Shown: positions 36,457 to 45,260, counted from the stretch's first letter. The stretch is DNA of 56,848 bases from Nocardia cyriacigeorgica (GCF_010858045.1 NZ_JAAGVC010000034.1:1-56848); one strand, 5' to 3'. Translations and numbers: made by a program. The notes: generated by a model not told the origin, from the letters alone.

Positions 36457-37278
36457 ATGGAGGTTCTGCTGCATCAGATCGACGCGTTCGCCGACGCACC
36501 GTTCTCGGGCAACCCGGCCGCGGTCATGCCGTTGCCGACCTGGCTGCCCGATGCGCTGTTGCAACACCTGGCCGAGGAGAACAACCTCGCCGAAACGGCC
36601 TTCTACACCCCTGGGTTACCGGCCGAGGCGGGCCCGCCGCCGGGCGAATGGCCCGCCTTTCACCTGCGCTGGTTCACCCCGCGGGTGGAGGTGGACATGT
36701 GCGGGCACGCGACGCTGGCGAGCGCGGCCCAGATCCTCACCGATATCGCGCCCGGCGCCGACCGGGTCAGCTTCTACACCCGCAGCGGCTGGCTGCACGT
36801 CGACCGCACCGATGACGACGAATACGTGCTCGACCTGCCCGTGGTGCCCTCCATCGAAACCGAGCCCGATCCGGTGCTGGTGGCCGCGCTCGGTGTACGG
36901 CCGGTGCGCGCCTACACCGGTGCGGACGCCGTCATCGTGGTCGGCAGCGAGCAGCAGGTGCGCACGCTGCGCCCGGCCCTCGACCGGTTTCCGCCGCTGC
37001 CGCGCGGCGCCATCGTCACCGCTCGCGGCGACGACGTCGACTTCGTCTCCCGGTTCTTCGGCCCCGGCGTCGGCGTACCCGAGGATCCGGTGACCGGCTC
37101 GGCGCACGCGCAACTGGTTCCGCTGTGGAGCCGCGAACTCGGCCGCACCACCATGACGGCGCGTCAGCTCTCCCGCCGCGGCGGGCGGCTGCGCACCGAA
37201 CTCGTCGGCGACCGGGTACTGCTGATCGGACGCTGCCGCCGCTACCTCGACGGTGTGGTCACCCTGCCCGACGACTGA
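36457..37278 (+). CDS. PhzF family isomerase
   Basis: A 273-residue protein with two similar alpha/beta halves. The catalytic glutamate is E46 in NNLAETAFY; the conserved VDMCGHATLASA and PEDPVTGSAHAQLVPLW follow. PhzF-type enzymes isomerise small cyclic or unsaturated acids; most genomic copies have no known substrate and no phenazine genes accompany this one. ATG at 36457 is used; TTG at 36451 with GGAG seven bases upstream is a possible alternative. It is convergent with the ferredoxin reductase (13-bp gap). Confidence 0.92.
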   Translation: MEVLLHQIDAFADAPFSGNPAAVMPLPTWLPDALLQHLAEENNLAETAFYTPGLPAEAGPPPGEWPAFHLRWFTPRVEVDMCGHATLASAAQILTDIAPGADRVSFYTRSGWLHVDRTDDDEYVLDLPVVPSIETEPDPVLVAALGVRPVRAYTGADAVIVVGSEQQVRTLRPALDRFPPLPRGAIVTARGDDVDFVSRFFGPGVGVPEDPVTGSAHAQLVPLWSRELGRTTMTARQLSRRGGRLRTELVGDRVLLIGRCRRYLDGVVTLPDD

Positions 37279-37291
37279 GCACCGGCAGCGG

Positions 37292-38347
37292 TCACAGGTC
37301 GAAGACGATGTCGAGATGGTCGCTGCGCGGCACGGACTGGCAGGCCAGGCGGGTGCCGCGGGCCAGGTCGTGATCGTCGAGGGTTTGATTGTCGAGCAGC
37401 GCCACCGCACCGGCGCGCAGCGTGTAGGCGCAGCCGCCGCAGGTGCCTTCGCGGCAGACATACGGAGCGTCGAGGCCGCGCTCGAGTAGCACGTCGAGCA
37501 GGACGGACTGCTTCGGCCACTCGATCTCGTGCTGCTCGCCGTCGAGTTCCACGGTCGCGGTGACGCATGCGCCGCCCGATACCGCGCCGGCGGAAACCGG
37601 CCGGACCGCGAAGGCATCGGAGTCCAGCGAGACGAAAACCTCGGCGTGAACCCGTGATTCGCCGATTCCGCGCGTCAGCGCCGCGGCGCGGGCGGCGTCC
37701 ATGAACGGAGCCGGGCCGCAGAGATAGACCTGGGCGTCGTCGAGCGTGGGCAATGCCGCCGCGATGGAAGCGGTGGTCGGCACACCGTGATCGGCATCGA
37801 ACAGGTGGGTGACGGTGAGCCGGTCGCAGTGACGCTGGGCGAGCTCGGTGAGTTCGCGCGCGAAGATCACCGACGCGCGATCGACGTTGGCGAAGATCAG
37901 CGTGATCGAATTCCGGTGTGCGGCAAGTGCGGTCCGCAGGATCGACATGATCGGCGTGATACCGCTGCCCGCCGCGAGCAGCACGAACGGCACGGCCCAG
38001 TCCTTGGGCACGAATGTCCCGGCCGGTGGCAGCGTTTCCAGCTCCGTCCCGGCGGTGACGTTGTCGCAGATCCAGTTCGACGCGCGGCCACCGGGGACCC
38101 GCTTGACGGTGACGGCGGGCCGGGCGTCGATCACCGGCGAGCTGGACAGGGAATAACACCGTGCCAGCGGCCCGTCCGGTCCCGGAATGCGCAGGGTGAG
38201 GAACTGGCCCGCCCGGTAGCTCAAGGCCGAGCCCGGCGGTGGGTCAAGGACCAACGTCACCGCGTCCGCCGTCTCCCGCACGACCTCCTGCACAATGACC
38301 CGCACCGTCGGTGCCGACGGCGGGGCGAGATCCGGGGTCAGCGTCAT
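37292..38347 (-). CDS. Ferredoxin reductase with C-terminal 2Fe-2S domain (PaaE/KshB type)
   Basis: A 351-residue electron-transfer protein. The N-terminal FAD domain has RCYSLSS (63-69), the NAD(P) domain has GSGITP (127-132) and YLCGPAPF, and the plant-type 2Fe-2S cluster has C298, C303, C306 and C336 (CREGTCGGC then ACQS). Such reductases feed electrons from NAD(P)H to oxygenases, for example KshB in steroid 9-alpha-hydroxylation. It is divergent from the esterase/SDR/di-iron/BVMO operon with a candidate operator between them, so its likely partner is the di-iron protein. Confidence 0.94.
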   Translation of the reverse strand: MTLTPDLAPPSAPTVRVIVQEVVRETADAVTLVLDPPPGSALSYRAGQFLTLRIPGPDGPLARCYSLSSSPVIDARPAVTVKRVPGGRASNWICDNVTAGTELETLPPAGTFVPKDWAVPFVLLAAGSGITPIMSILRTALAAHRNSITLIFANVDRASVIFARELTELAQRHCDRLTVTHLFDADHGVPTTASIAAALPTLDDAQVYLCGPAPFMDAARAAALTRGIGESRVHAEVFVSLDSDAFAVRPVSAGAVSGGACVTATVELDGEQHEIEWPKQSVLLDVLLERGLDAPYVCREGTCGGCAYTLRAGAVALLDNQTLDDHDLARGTRLACQSVPRSDHLDIVFDL

Positions 38348-38408
38348 CGCAGTGCTCCTTCACGCAGGTCAGCGGCTCGGCGACGCCGCCCGACGATTAC
38401 AGTTCATG

Positions 38409-38434
38409 AATGTGCCATTGACAACTGGCTCATT
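38409..38434. promoter_or_regulatory. Candidate operator between the reductase and oxidation operon
   Basis: AATGTGCCA (38409-38417) and TGGCTCATT (38426-38434) form an inverted repeat with one mismatched pair and an eight-base spacer. The spacer region contains TTGACA at 38418-38423, a good -35 element, so a repressor here would block the rightward promoter. Both divergent transcripts could be controlled from it. Confidence 0.5.
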
Positions 38435-38453
38435 GCGTGATGATGCTAAGAGC

Positions 38454-39452
38454 ATGGTGATAACAGAGTCAACGGCGACTTTGCGACGCCCGGTCCCTCG
38501 TTCCGCGTCCCTGCGGACCCGCATCGCGGCGACCGGGTCGGTCCTGAGCATCCGGCAACTGAACGGCCTCCTGCCACCCACCCGCTGGGGCATCGGGGCA
38601 GGACGCGGCCTGATCGCGAGCGTGATGGCGGTAGGCGGACCCACCCTGCCCGGGACCACGGTCATGCCCGTGCGTGCGGCCGGGGTGCGCGCAGAAATGG
38701 TGCGCGCACCCGGCGTCGGGCTCGGCGATCGGGTGATCTACTACGTGCACGGCAGCGGCTATGTGATCTGCTCGGCGCGCACACATCGCGGGCTGGCTTC
38801 GCGGCTGTCCGCACAGACCCGGCTGCCGGTCTTCGTCGTCGACTACCGGCTGGCACCCGAGCACCGCTTCCCCGCGGCCGCCGACGATGTGGCGGCCGGG
38901 TATCGGTGGCTGCTGGCCAACGGCTACCAGGCCGGGAACATCGTCATGGGCGGCGATTCGGCCGGATGCCACCTCACCCTCGATCTGCTGCTGGACAACG
39001 CCAGAACCGGAGCGGCCCAGCCCGCGGGCGCGTTCATGTTCTCCCCGCTGATGGATCTGAGCTTGACCGCGGCCGAACAGCTCGACCGGCGCAAGCCGGA
39101 CCCGATGGCACCGGCCCCGGTGGGACGCCGGATGATTCAGCTCTACACCCGCGACGAGCCCGCGGATTCCCCGCGGCTGCGCTTGACCATCCCGCCGGGC
39201 ACCACCTTGCCGCCGCTGTACGTACAGGCCGCGGCCGAGGAGATGCTCGCCGCCGATGCCCGCCATCTCTGGGAGATGGCCACCGCGGCCGGGACCTCGT
39301 GCCGGCTGGAGCTGTGGCCCGGCCGCATCCACGTCTTCCAGGCGCTGCCACTGATCGTGCCCGAGGCGGCTCCCGCGCTGCGCCGGGCCGCCGCGTTCGT
39401 CTCCGACGCGCTGGCGCAGGCCAATGCCCCGCTAGTAGAGAAGGTGAGCTGA
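38454..39452 (+). CDS. Alpha/beta hydrolase, HSL/LipR-type esterase
   Basis: A 332-residue esterase of the hormone-sensitive-lipase group. The oxyanion motif is YVHGSGYV (HGSG in place of HGGG), the nucleophile Ser is in GGDSAGCHL, the acid lies in the segment EEMLAADA and the His in GRIHVFQ. ATG at 38454 is used. It is the first gene of an operon in which it ends one base before the SDR. With a BVMO in the same operon, its likely job is to cleave the ester or lactone the BVMO makes. It resembles LipR of the mycobacterial mymA operon. Confidence 0.92.
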   Translation: MVITESTATLRRPVPRSASLRTRIAATGSVLSIRQLNGLLPPTRWGIGAGRGLIASVMAVGGPTLPGTTVMPVRAAGVRAEMVRAPGVGLGDRVIYYVHGSGYVICSARTHRGLASRLSAQTRLPVFVVDYRLAPEHRFPAAADDVAAGYRWLLANGYQAGNIVMGGDSAGCHLTLDLLLDNARTGAAQPAGAFMFSPLMDLSLTAAEQLDRRKPDPMAPAPVGRRMIQLYTRDEPADSPRLRLTIPPGTTLPPLYVQAAAEEMLAADARHLWEMATAAGTSCRLELWPGRIHVFQALPLIVPEAAPALRRAAAFVSDALAQANAPLVEKVS

Positions 39453-39453
39453 G

Positions 39454-40329
39454 ATGTGGCCGTTTTCCACCAGGCGCAGCTATGACGCGCGGGCCGTCGT
39501 CACCGGCGCCGGCAGCGGCATCGGGCGCGCCTTCGCGCTCGAGATCGCCGCGCGCGGCGGCGAGGTGATCTGCGCCGATATCGACAAGGACCGCGCCGAT
39601 GAGACCGTGCGGCTGATCGAGCAACGGCACGGGCGCACGGCCTACCCGTTCTTCTGCGATGTCGCGATGCGCGCGGATGTGCAGCGGCTCGCCGATTTCG
39701 CCGAGGAGGTCTTCGCGGGCCCGCCGACGGTGGTGGTGAACAACGCCGGAGTCGGCATCGGCGGAAAGCCGGTCGGTGAGATCGGTTTCGACGACTGGGA
39801 ATGGGCGCTCGGCATCAACCTGTGGGGCGTGGTGCACGGCTGCGAGATCTTCGCACCGCGGCTGCGCGCCGCGGGCCGCGGCGGCATCGTGAACGTCGCC
39901 TCCGCGGCCGGGTTCGCCGCGGCCCCTGGAATGGCGGTGTACAACACGTCCAAGGCGGCCGTGCTGTCGCTGTCGGAGACCATGCATGCCGAACTCGCGG
40001 GCAGCGGCGTGGCGGTGACCGCGCTGTGCCCCACCTTCGTCAAGACCAATGTGGTTGCCGACGGACGGATCACCGCGGGGCCCTCGCGCCTGGCCGATCA
40101 GCTCATGCGCTGGACCGGATTCTCACCAGAACGGGTCGCCGCCGGCGCCCTCGACGCGCTCGACCGCGGCCGCCTCTATGTGGTGCCGCAGCTGGATGCC
40201 CGGCTGGTGTGGCAGCTCAAACGCACCTTCCCCGCCACCTACGCCGGCGCCCTCGGCCTGCTCAATCGCCTACTGCCACTCGAGGATCCGGCCACCACGG
40301 CCGCATCCTCCCCCACGACTGGAGCCTGA
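39454..40329 (+). CDS. Short-chain dehydrogenase/reductase
   Basis: A 291-residue classical SDR. The cofactor motif is TGAGSGIG (17-24), followed by NNAGVG, the catalytic Ser in NVASAAG and Y-N-T-S-K. The C-terminal extension (WQLKRTFPATYAGALGLLNR) looks like a membrane-associating helix, as in the SDRs of mymA-type operons. In this operon it could oxidise the alcohol made by the di-iron enzyme to the ketone used by the BVMO. It is spaced one base from each neighbour. Confidence 0.93.
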   Translation: MWPFSTRRSYDARAVVTGAGSGIGRAFALEIAARGGEVICADIDKDRADETVRLIEQRHGRTAYPFFCDVAMRADVQRLADFAEEVFAGPPTVVVNNAGVGIGGKPVGEIGFDDWEWALGINLWGVVHGCEIFAPRLRAAGRGGIVNVASAAGFAAAPGMAVYNTSKAAVLSLSETMHAELAGSGVAVTALCPTFVKTNVVADGRITAGPSRLADQLMRWTGFSPERVAAGALDALDRGRLYVVPQLDARLVWQLKRTFPATYAGALGLLNRLLPLEDPATTAASSPTTGA

Positions 40330-40330
40330 C

Positions 40331-41251
40331 ATGTCCTTCAACTTCGACGATATGCTCGCCAAGATCAAGGCCCGCCAGTGGGCCCTGGCCGATATCGACT
40401 GGGACGCCCCCGGCGCCGAGGAGATCGACCCGGAGCTGTGGACCAAACTCAAGCCGTTCATCTCCGATCTGATGTGGATCGAGAACGTCGGCGCACGCGG
40501 TTTCGCCGCCATGGCCAAGAAGGCGCCCACCGACACCCTCAAGGAGATCTACCGGTACTTCCACGCCGAGGAGCAGCGCCACGCCAATGCCGAGCTCGCG
40601 CTGATGCGGCGCTGGGGCATGCTCGACGGCGACGAGCTGCCGGAGCCGAATATCAACGTCAAGCTGGTCATCGACTTCCTGGACAAGCACGCCGACGGGA
40701 TGTCGATGTCGTTCCTCGGCACCGTGATCCCGATGCTCGAGGTGGCCCTCGACGGCGCGCTGATCAAGTTCGTCACCGACGAGATCAAGGATCCGGTGGC
40801 GCAGGAGGTGTTCAAGAAGATCAACGCCGACGAGGCTCGGCATCTGGCCACCGATTACGCGGTGATGGAACTGCTCGGCCACGCGACCGCGCGCAAGCTG
40901 GCCATCGACTTCGTCGGCGGCTGGGCCAAGCCGTCGCTGATCGTCGGCGCGCTCAGCTATTTCCCGCTGCTGAACAAGATGCGCGACAACATCGTGGAGA
41001 TGGGTGTGTCCGAGGAACGCCTGTACTCGGCGATGGCGCGGTTCAAGGCCGTCGGTGAACGTGCGCCGATCGTGAACCGGCTGCCCATGTACCGGCTGGT
41101 GAAGATGCACAGCGGCTGGGTGATCAACCGCGATCACCCCTACCACCTGTTCGCCGACGCCCTGGTCAAGGTGACCGGCCGGATTCCCGAACGCTATTTC
41201 GCCGAGCAGCCGTCGTGGTCGAAGGCGCTGACCCACGAGCCGGTCGCATGA
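40331..41251 (+). CDS. Ferritin-like di-iron protein, putative oxygenase
   Basis: A 306-residue helical protein with a complete four-helix di-iron signature: E51, E81-Q-R-H84, E137 and E168-A-R-H171. The spacing of about 30 residues within each half matches ferritin-like carboxylate-bridged oxygenases. A second helical region (180-306) has no known motif. The exact family is not one I can name; relatives are annotated hypothetical. Tight placement between an SDR and a BVMO, with a 2Fe-2S reductase divergent from the operon, suggests an oxygenase that hydroxylates the pathway substrate. It overlaps the BVMO start by ATGA. Confidence 0.85.
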   Translation: MSFNFDDMLAKIKARQWALADIDWDAPGAEEIDPELWTKLKPFISDLMWIENVGARGFAAMAKKAPTDTLKEIYRYFHAEEQRHANAELALMRRWGMLDGDELPEPNINVKLVIDFLDKHADGMSMSFLGTVIPMLEVALDGALIKFVTDEIKDPVAQEVFKKINADEARHLATDYAVMELLGHATARKLAIDFVGGWAKPSLIVGALSYFPLLNKMRDNIVEMGVSEERLYSAMARFKAVGERAPIVNRLPMYRLVKMHSGWVINRDHPYHLFADALVKVTGRIPERYFAEQPSWSKALTHEPVA

Positions 41252-42762
41252 GCGCGGCGGCGAAGCCACTGGACGTGGCGATCATCGGCGCGGGTTTCGC
41301 GGGCATCGGCGCGGCGATCCGGCTGCGACAGCGCGGGATCACCGACTTCACGATCCTCGAGCGCGATACCCGAGTGGGCGGCACCTGGCGCGACAACACC
41401 TATCCCGGTGCCGCCTGCGATATCCCGTCGCGGCTGTACTCCTACAGCTTCGCGCCGAATCCGAACTGGTCGCAGACCTATTCGGGCAGCGCGGAGATCC
41501 TGGACTACATCGAGTCCATGGTCGACCAGTTCGCGATCCGGCCCTACATCCAGTTCGGCCAGAATGTCACCGGATTGGATTTCGACGAAGAAGCGGGACT
41601 GTGGTCGATCGCCGTCGCCGGCCGCAGGGGCCGGCTGCGTGCGCGTGCGGTGGTGATCGCCTCGGGCCCGCTGTCGAACGCGAGCTTCCCGGACATCGAC
41701 GGTATCGACAGCTTCGCCGGGCACAAGATCCACAGTGCCCGCTGGGATCACGACTACGACCTCACGGGCAAGAAGGTGGCCGTGGTCGGCACCGGCGCCA
41801 GCGCCGTGCAGATCGTGCCGGAGCTGGTGCGGCGGGCCGGATCGGTGAAGGTGTTCCAGCGCACGCCGGGCTGGGTGTTGCCACGGGTCAACCGCTCCAC
41901 CACCGACATGACCAAATCGATCTACCGGCGGTTCCCGCGCACCCAGGCGCTGGCCCGCGACGCCTGGTTCTGGGGGCACGAGTCGGTGGCCCTCGGTGTG
42001 GTGTGGACCAGCCCGCTGACCCGGGTGGTCGAGCAGGTCTCGCTGCTGCATCTGCGCACCCAGGTGCGCGACCCGTGGTTGCGCCGCCAGCTCACCCCGG
42101 AATTCAAGGCAGGCTGCAAACGACTGCTGATGAGCAACGACTACTACCCGGCCCTGCAGGCCGACAACTGTCAGCTCATCACCTGGCCGATCGTGCGCAT
42201 CGTGCCCGAAGGCATCCAGACCGCGGAAGGGGTGGTGCACGGCGCCGACTGCATCGTCTTCGCCACCGGATTCGATGTGTCCAAGGCCGGGGCGCCGATC
42301 CCGGTCACCGGGCGCGGCGGCCGCTCGCTCAACGAGGAGTGGAGCCGCGGGGCCTACGCCTTCAAGAGCGTCGCAGTCGCGGGCTATCCCAACATGTTCC
42401 TGACCTTCGGGCCGAATTCCGGCCCCGGCCACAATTCGGCACTGGTGTACATGGAGGCGCAGATCGAATACCTCACCGAGGCGATCCACATCCTGTTGCA
42501 CCGCGACCTGCGGATGCTCGAGGTCGACCGGAACCGCCAGGACCGCTACAACGCCCGGCTGCAACGGCGCCTGGCCGCGACGACCTGGAACTCCGGCTGC
42601 CGCAGCTGGTACCTCACCGAGGACGGCTTCAACGCCACCATGTATCCCGGTTTCGGTACGCAGTACGTGCGTGAGCTGTCGCGGGTGAACCTCGACGACT
42701 ACGTCCTCACCGCCCGTTCGGCACACCGCCCGCTGGCCGGCAGCGGAGCCCGGCTCGGCTGA
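41248..42762 (+). CDS. Baeyer-Villiger flavin monooxygenase
   Basis: A 504-residue FAD/NADPH enzyme. The first Rossmann motif is GAGFAG (14-19) and the second is GTGASA (181-186). Between them lies the Type I BVMO fingerprint F156-A-G158-H-K-I-H162-S-A-R-W166, an exact match to FxGxxxHxxxW. It would insert oxygen next to a ketone to give an ester or lactone. It resembles MymA and EthA-like BVMOs. It is the last gene of the operon, translationally coupled to the di-iron gene and followed by a strong hairpin. Confidence 0.94.
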   Translation: MSAAAKPLDVAIIGAGFAGIGAAIRLRQRGITDFTILERDTRVGGTWRDNTYPGAACDIPSRLYSYSFAPNPNWSQTYSGSAEILDYIESMVDQFAIRPYIQFGQNVTGLDFDEEAGLWSIAVAGRRGRLRARAVVIASGPLSNASFPDIDGIDSFAGHKIHSARWDHDYDLTGKKVAVVGTGASAVQIVPELVRRAGSVKVFQRTPGWVLPRVNRSTTDMTKSIYRRFPRTQALARDAWFWGHESVALGVVWTSPLTRVVEQVSLLHLRTQVRDPWLRRQLTPEFKAGCKRLLMSNDYYPALQADNCQLITWPIVRIVPEGIQTAEGVVHGADCIVFATGFDVSKAGAPIPVTGRGGRSLNEEWSRGAYAFKSVAVAGYPNMFLTFGPNSGPGHNSALVYMEAQIEYLTEAIHILLHRDLRMLEVDRNRQDRYNARLQRRLAATTWNSGCRSWYLTEDGFNATMYPGFGTQYVRELSRVNLDDYVLTARSAHRPLAGSGARLG

Positions 42763-42778
42763 TGCCCCAGCCAGATTC

Positions 42779-42817
42779 GCGCCCGTGTCCCGGTACCGGT
42801 TACCGGGACACGGGCGC
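42779..42817. terminator. Perfect 17-bp inverted repeat after the BVMO operon
   Basis: GCGCCCGTGTCCCGGTA (42779-42795) and its exact reverse complement (42801-42817) form a 17-bp stem with a five-base loop, 16 bp after the BVMO stop. It is the second-longest perfect stem I found. It probably terminates the operon. It also lies 33 bp before the MerR start and could serve as that regulator's dyad. Confidence 0.75.
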
Positions 42818-42850
42818 GCGCGTGAGCGCCCGGAGCGGGAAGGTACGGAC

Positions 42851-43747
42851 GTGACCGAGGTGGGCGAATACCGCATCGACGAGCTCGCGCGAGCGGCCGG
42901 AACGACCAGCCGCAATGTGCGCCTGTACCAGGAGAAAGGCCTGCTGCCCGCGCCCGTCCGGCGGGCGGGACGGGCCAATATCTACGGCGATGCGCATCTG
43001 GCGCGGCTGCGCATCATCGATGGGCTGCTCGCACGCGGATTCACCACCGCCCACATCGCCGATTTCATCACCAGCTGGGAGACCGGCAAAGACCTCACCG
43101 AGATCCTCGGCCTCCAGCACGCCGTGACCGCGGCGTGGGGGCAGTCCCGAGCACCGGTCGAATTCACCCGCGACATGGTCGATGCCATCCTGGGCGATCC
43201 GGAACCCGGCCACGCCGACGACGCGCACCTGGATCGCCTGGTGCGGCTGGGGCTGGTGCGGGTGCACGACGGCGGCAGCACCATCGAACTGCTGCGCCCG
43301 CAGCTGCTGGAAGCCGTGTTCCAGCTGAAGGCCTACGGCATCGAGGTGCCCACCCTCATCGACCTGTACGCGGAGGTGATGGGCAGACTCGACGATATCG
43401 CCCGGCGGATGGTGGCCGCCGCCAAGGACCACATCGTGTCCGAGCACGGCCTCGGCTGGCTGCCCGACACCGACGACGCGATCGCCGACACCACCCAGAT
43501 GTTGCGGCATTGGCGCGAACTCGGCACCGGCATGGTGCATTCCGGGCTCGATCAGGCGCTCGACCGGGCACTGGAGCACGAACTCGGTGACTATCTGGCC
43601 GCCGCGGCGCGGGCGCACACATCGCCCGGAGCCGACCTGTTACCGGTCGGGGACGGGGCCGTCGTCGGGCGCCGGGCCGATGACGCCGGTGGCGTCGGGC
43701 AGCAGCGGCACGATCGCGAAGGCGCCGGCCACCGCGTCGGCGGGTAG
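42851..43747 (+). CDS. MerR family regulator
   Basis: A 298-residue regulator. The winged-helix MerR domain (about 5-75) reads YRIDELARAAGTTSRNVRLY and EKGLLPAPVRRAGRANIYGD. A long helical effector domain of about 170 residues follows, with no metal-binding cysteines, so it probably senses an organic compound. The GTG at 42851 has GGAAGG eight bases upstream. It follows the oxidation operon after a strong hairpin and likely controls it. The last 36 codons overlap the convergent gene and look like antisense sequence, so the functional protein probably ends near HTSPGADLL. Confidence 0.87.
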   Translation: MTEVGEYRIDELARAAGTTSRNVRLYQEKGLLPAPVRRAGRANIYGDAHLARLRIIDGLLARGFTTAHIADFITSWETGKDLTEILGLQHAVTAAWGQSRAPVEFTRDMVDAILGDPEPGHADDAHLDRLVRLGLVRVHDGGSTIELLRPQLLEAVFQLKAYGIEVPTLIDLYAEVMGRLDDIARRMVAAAKDHIVSEHGLGWLPDTDDAIADTTQMLRHWRELGTGMVHSGLDQALDRALEHELGDYLAAAARAHTSPGADLLPVGDGAVVGRRADDAGGVGQQRHDREGAGHRVGG

Positions 43748-44341
43748 CGCCTCCACCGCGCGGATACCGTTGTGCGTGGCGAGGTTTCGCAGTTGCTCCG
43801 GCGTGCCGCGCACGACCAGGCCCACCGCGCAGGCGCAGCCGGCGCGCAGCCGGGCGACCGACACGGTGACGATCTTCTCGGTGCGTTCGTCGACAGCTCG
43901 CGAGCTGCGCAGATTATCCAGCAGCTGCCAGGCGGCGTCCTCGGCCGATCGCAGCACCACGACCTCGGTCGCCGGGACCTGCACGGTCACCAGCTGCGTC
44001 TGCACCCGCGGTAACGGCACCTGGTACAGCACCCGGCCGATCCGCAGACCGGCCGCGAGAGCCGGAAGGCGTTGCGGGGTCTGGTATTCGGTGAACGACA
44101 CCAGCGCCCAGCGCTCGGCGGCATCGGTGCCCGACAGCGAATCCCGCGCTCGCGCCAGGTATTCCGCGACCGATTCGCCCTGTTGCGGGCCGAGGCGGTC
44201 GGTGGACACGCCCTCCGAACGCGGCGGCTGCATGGCGCCGACGGCGACCAGGACGACCACGACCACCCCGGCGGCCGCCGCGAACACCGCTCGCAGCAGT
44301 CGGGTCGACCGGAGGTTGGATCGGCAGCACCGCTCAGGCAT
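43640..44341 (-). CDS. Membrane-anchored protein of unknown function
   Basis: A 233-residue protein with a basic N-terminus and one hydrophobic anchor (LLRAVFAAAAGVVVVVLVAV, about 15-36), followed by an extracytoplasmic domain of about 195 residues. The domain has several strand-like VQVPATEVVVL and TVSVARLRAG segments and a CAC pair. I do not recognise the family. Its start overlaps the stop of the pseudouridine synthase by eight bases, so it is the third gene of the lspA operon. Confidence 0.75.
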   Translation of the reverse strand: MPERCCRSNLRSTRLLRAVFAAAAGVVVVVLVAVGAMQPPRSEGVSTDRLGPQQGESVAEYLARARDSLSGTDAAERWALVSFTEYQTPQRLPALAAGLRIGRVLYQVPLPRVQTQLVTVQVPATEVVVLRSAEDAAWQLLDNLRSSRAVDERTEKIVTVSVARLRAGCACAVGLVVRGTPEQLRNLATHNGIRAVEALPADAVAGAFAIVPLLPDATGVIGPAPDDGPVPDR

Positions 44342-45260
44342 TGCGCAGCACGTCGAGGGCGTGCCTCAGATCGGCCGGGTACTCGCTGGTGATCTCCAGA
44401 TATCTGCCGTCGGCGGGATGCTGGAACCCGAGCGAACGCGCGTGCAGCCACTGCCGCTGCAAACCGAGGCGCTCGGCCAGGCGCGGATCGGCGCCGTAGG
44501 TGAGGTCACCGCAGCAGGGGTGGCGGATCGCGGAGAAATGCACCCGGATCTGATGGGTGCGCCCGGTTTCCAGATGGATGTCGAGCAGGCTCGCCGCCTG
44601 GAATGCCTCGACGGTGTCGTAGTGGGTGACGCTGGGGCGGCCGTCGGCGGTGACCGCGAACTTCCAGTCGTTGCCGCGGGCCCGGCCGATCGGGGCGTCG
44701 ATGGTGCCGCTGCTGGGATCCGGATGCCCCTGCACCAGTGCGTGATAGCGCTTGTCCACGGTGCGCTGTTTGAACGCGCGCTTGAGCACGGTGTAGGCGT
44801 GTTCGGACTGGGCGACCACCATCACCCCCGAGGTGCCGACATCGAGGCGGTGCACGATGCCCTGGCGTTCGTGTGCGCCGGAGGTGGAGATGCGGTAGCC
44901 GGCCGCGGCCAGCCCACCCACCACCGTCGGCCCGGACCAGCCGACACCGGTGTGCGCGGCCACCCCGACGGGTTTGTCGACCGCGACGATGTCGTCGTCG
45001 GCGTAGAGGATCTTCATCCCCTCGACCGGTTCCGCCTCGATGGTGAGCTCACGTTTGGGCTCGGGGAACACCACCTCGAGCCAGGCGCCCGCGGTGAGCC
45101 GATCCGATTTGCCGGCAGCGACACCGTCGAGCTGCACCGAACCCTCTTCGGCCAGCGCCGCCACCGCCGTCCGGGACAGGCCGAGCAGCCGCGACAGGCC
45201 CGCGTCGACCCGCATGCCGTCCAGCCCGTCGGGCACCGGCATGGTCCTGGTTTCCCTCAT
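44334..45260 (-). CDS. RluD-type 23S rRNA pseudouridine synthase
   Basis: A 308-residue RluA-family enzyme. An N-terminal S4 RNA-binding domain (about 15-65) is followed by the synthase domain with catalytic D140 in GIVHRLDVGTSG, then ETGRTHQIRVHFSAIRHP and DLTYGAD. It makes pseudouridine in rRNA. Its ATG at 45260 overlaps the lspA stop (ATGA), a conserved actinobacterial pair (lspA-Rv1540 in M. tuberculosis). Confidence 0.94.
   Translation of the reverse strand: MRETRTMPVPDGLDGMRVDAGLSRLLGLSRTAVAALAEEGSVQLDGVAAGKSDRLTAGAWLEVVFPEPKRELTIEAEPVEGMKILYADDDIVAVDKPVGVAAHTGVGWSGPTVVGGLAAAGYRISTSGAHERQGIVHRLDVGTSGVMVVAQSEHAYTVLKRAFKQRTVDKRYHALVQGHPDPSSGTIDAPIGRARGNDWKFAVTADGRPSVTHYDTVEAFQAASLLDIHLETGRTHQIRVHFSAIRHPCCGDLTYGADPRLAERLGLQRQWLHARSLGFQHPADGRYLEITSEYPADLRHALDVLRNA

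Noticed and set aside
43640..43747. C-terminal MerR tail as a real extra domain
   Set aside because: The residues mirror the antisense of a plausible protein end and show no domain; treated as read-through into the convergent gene.
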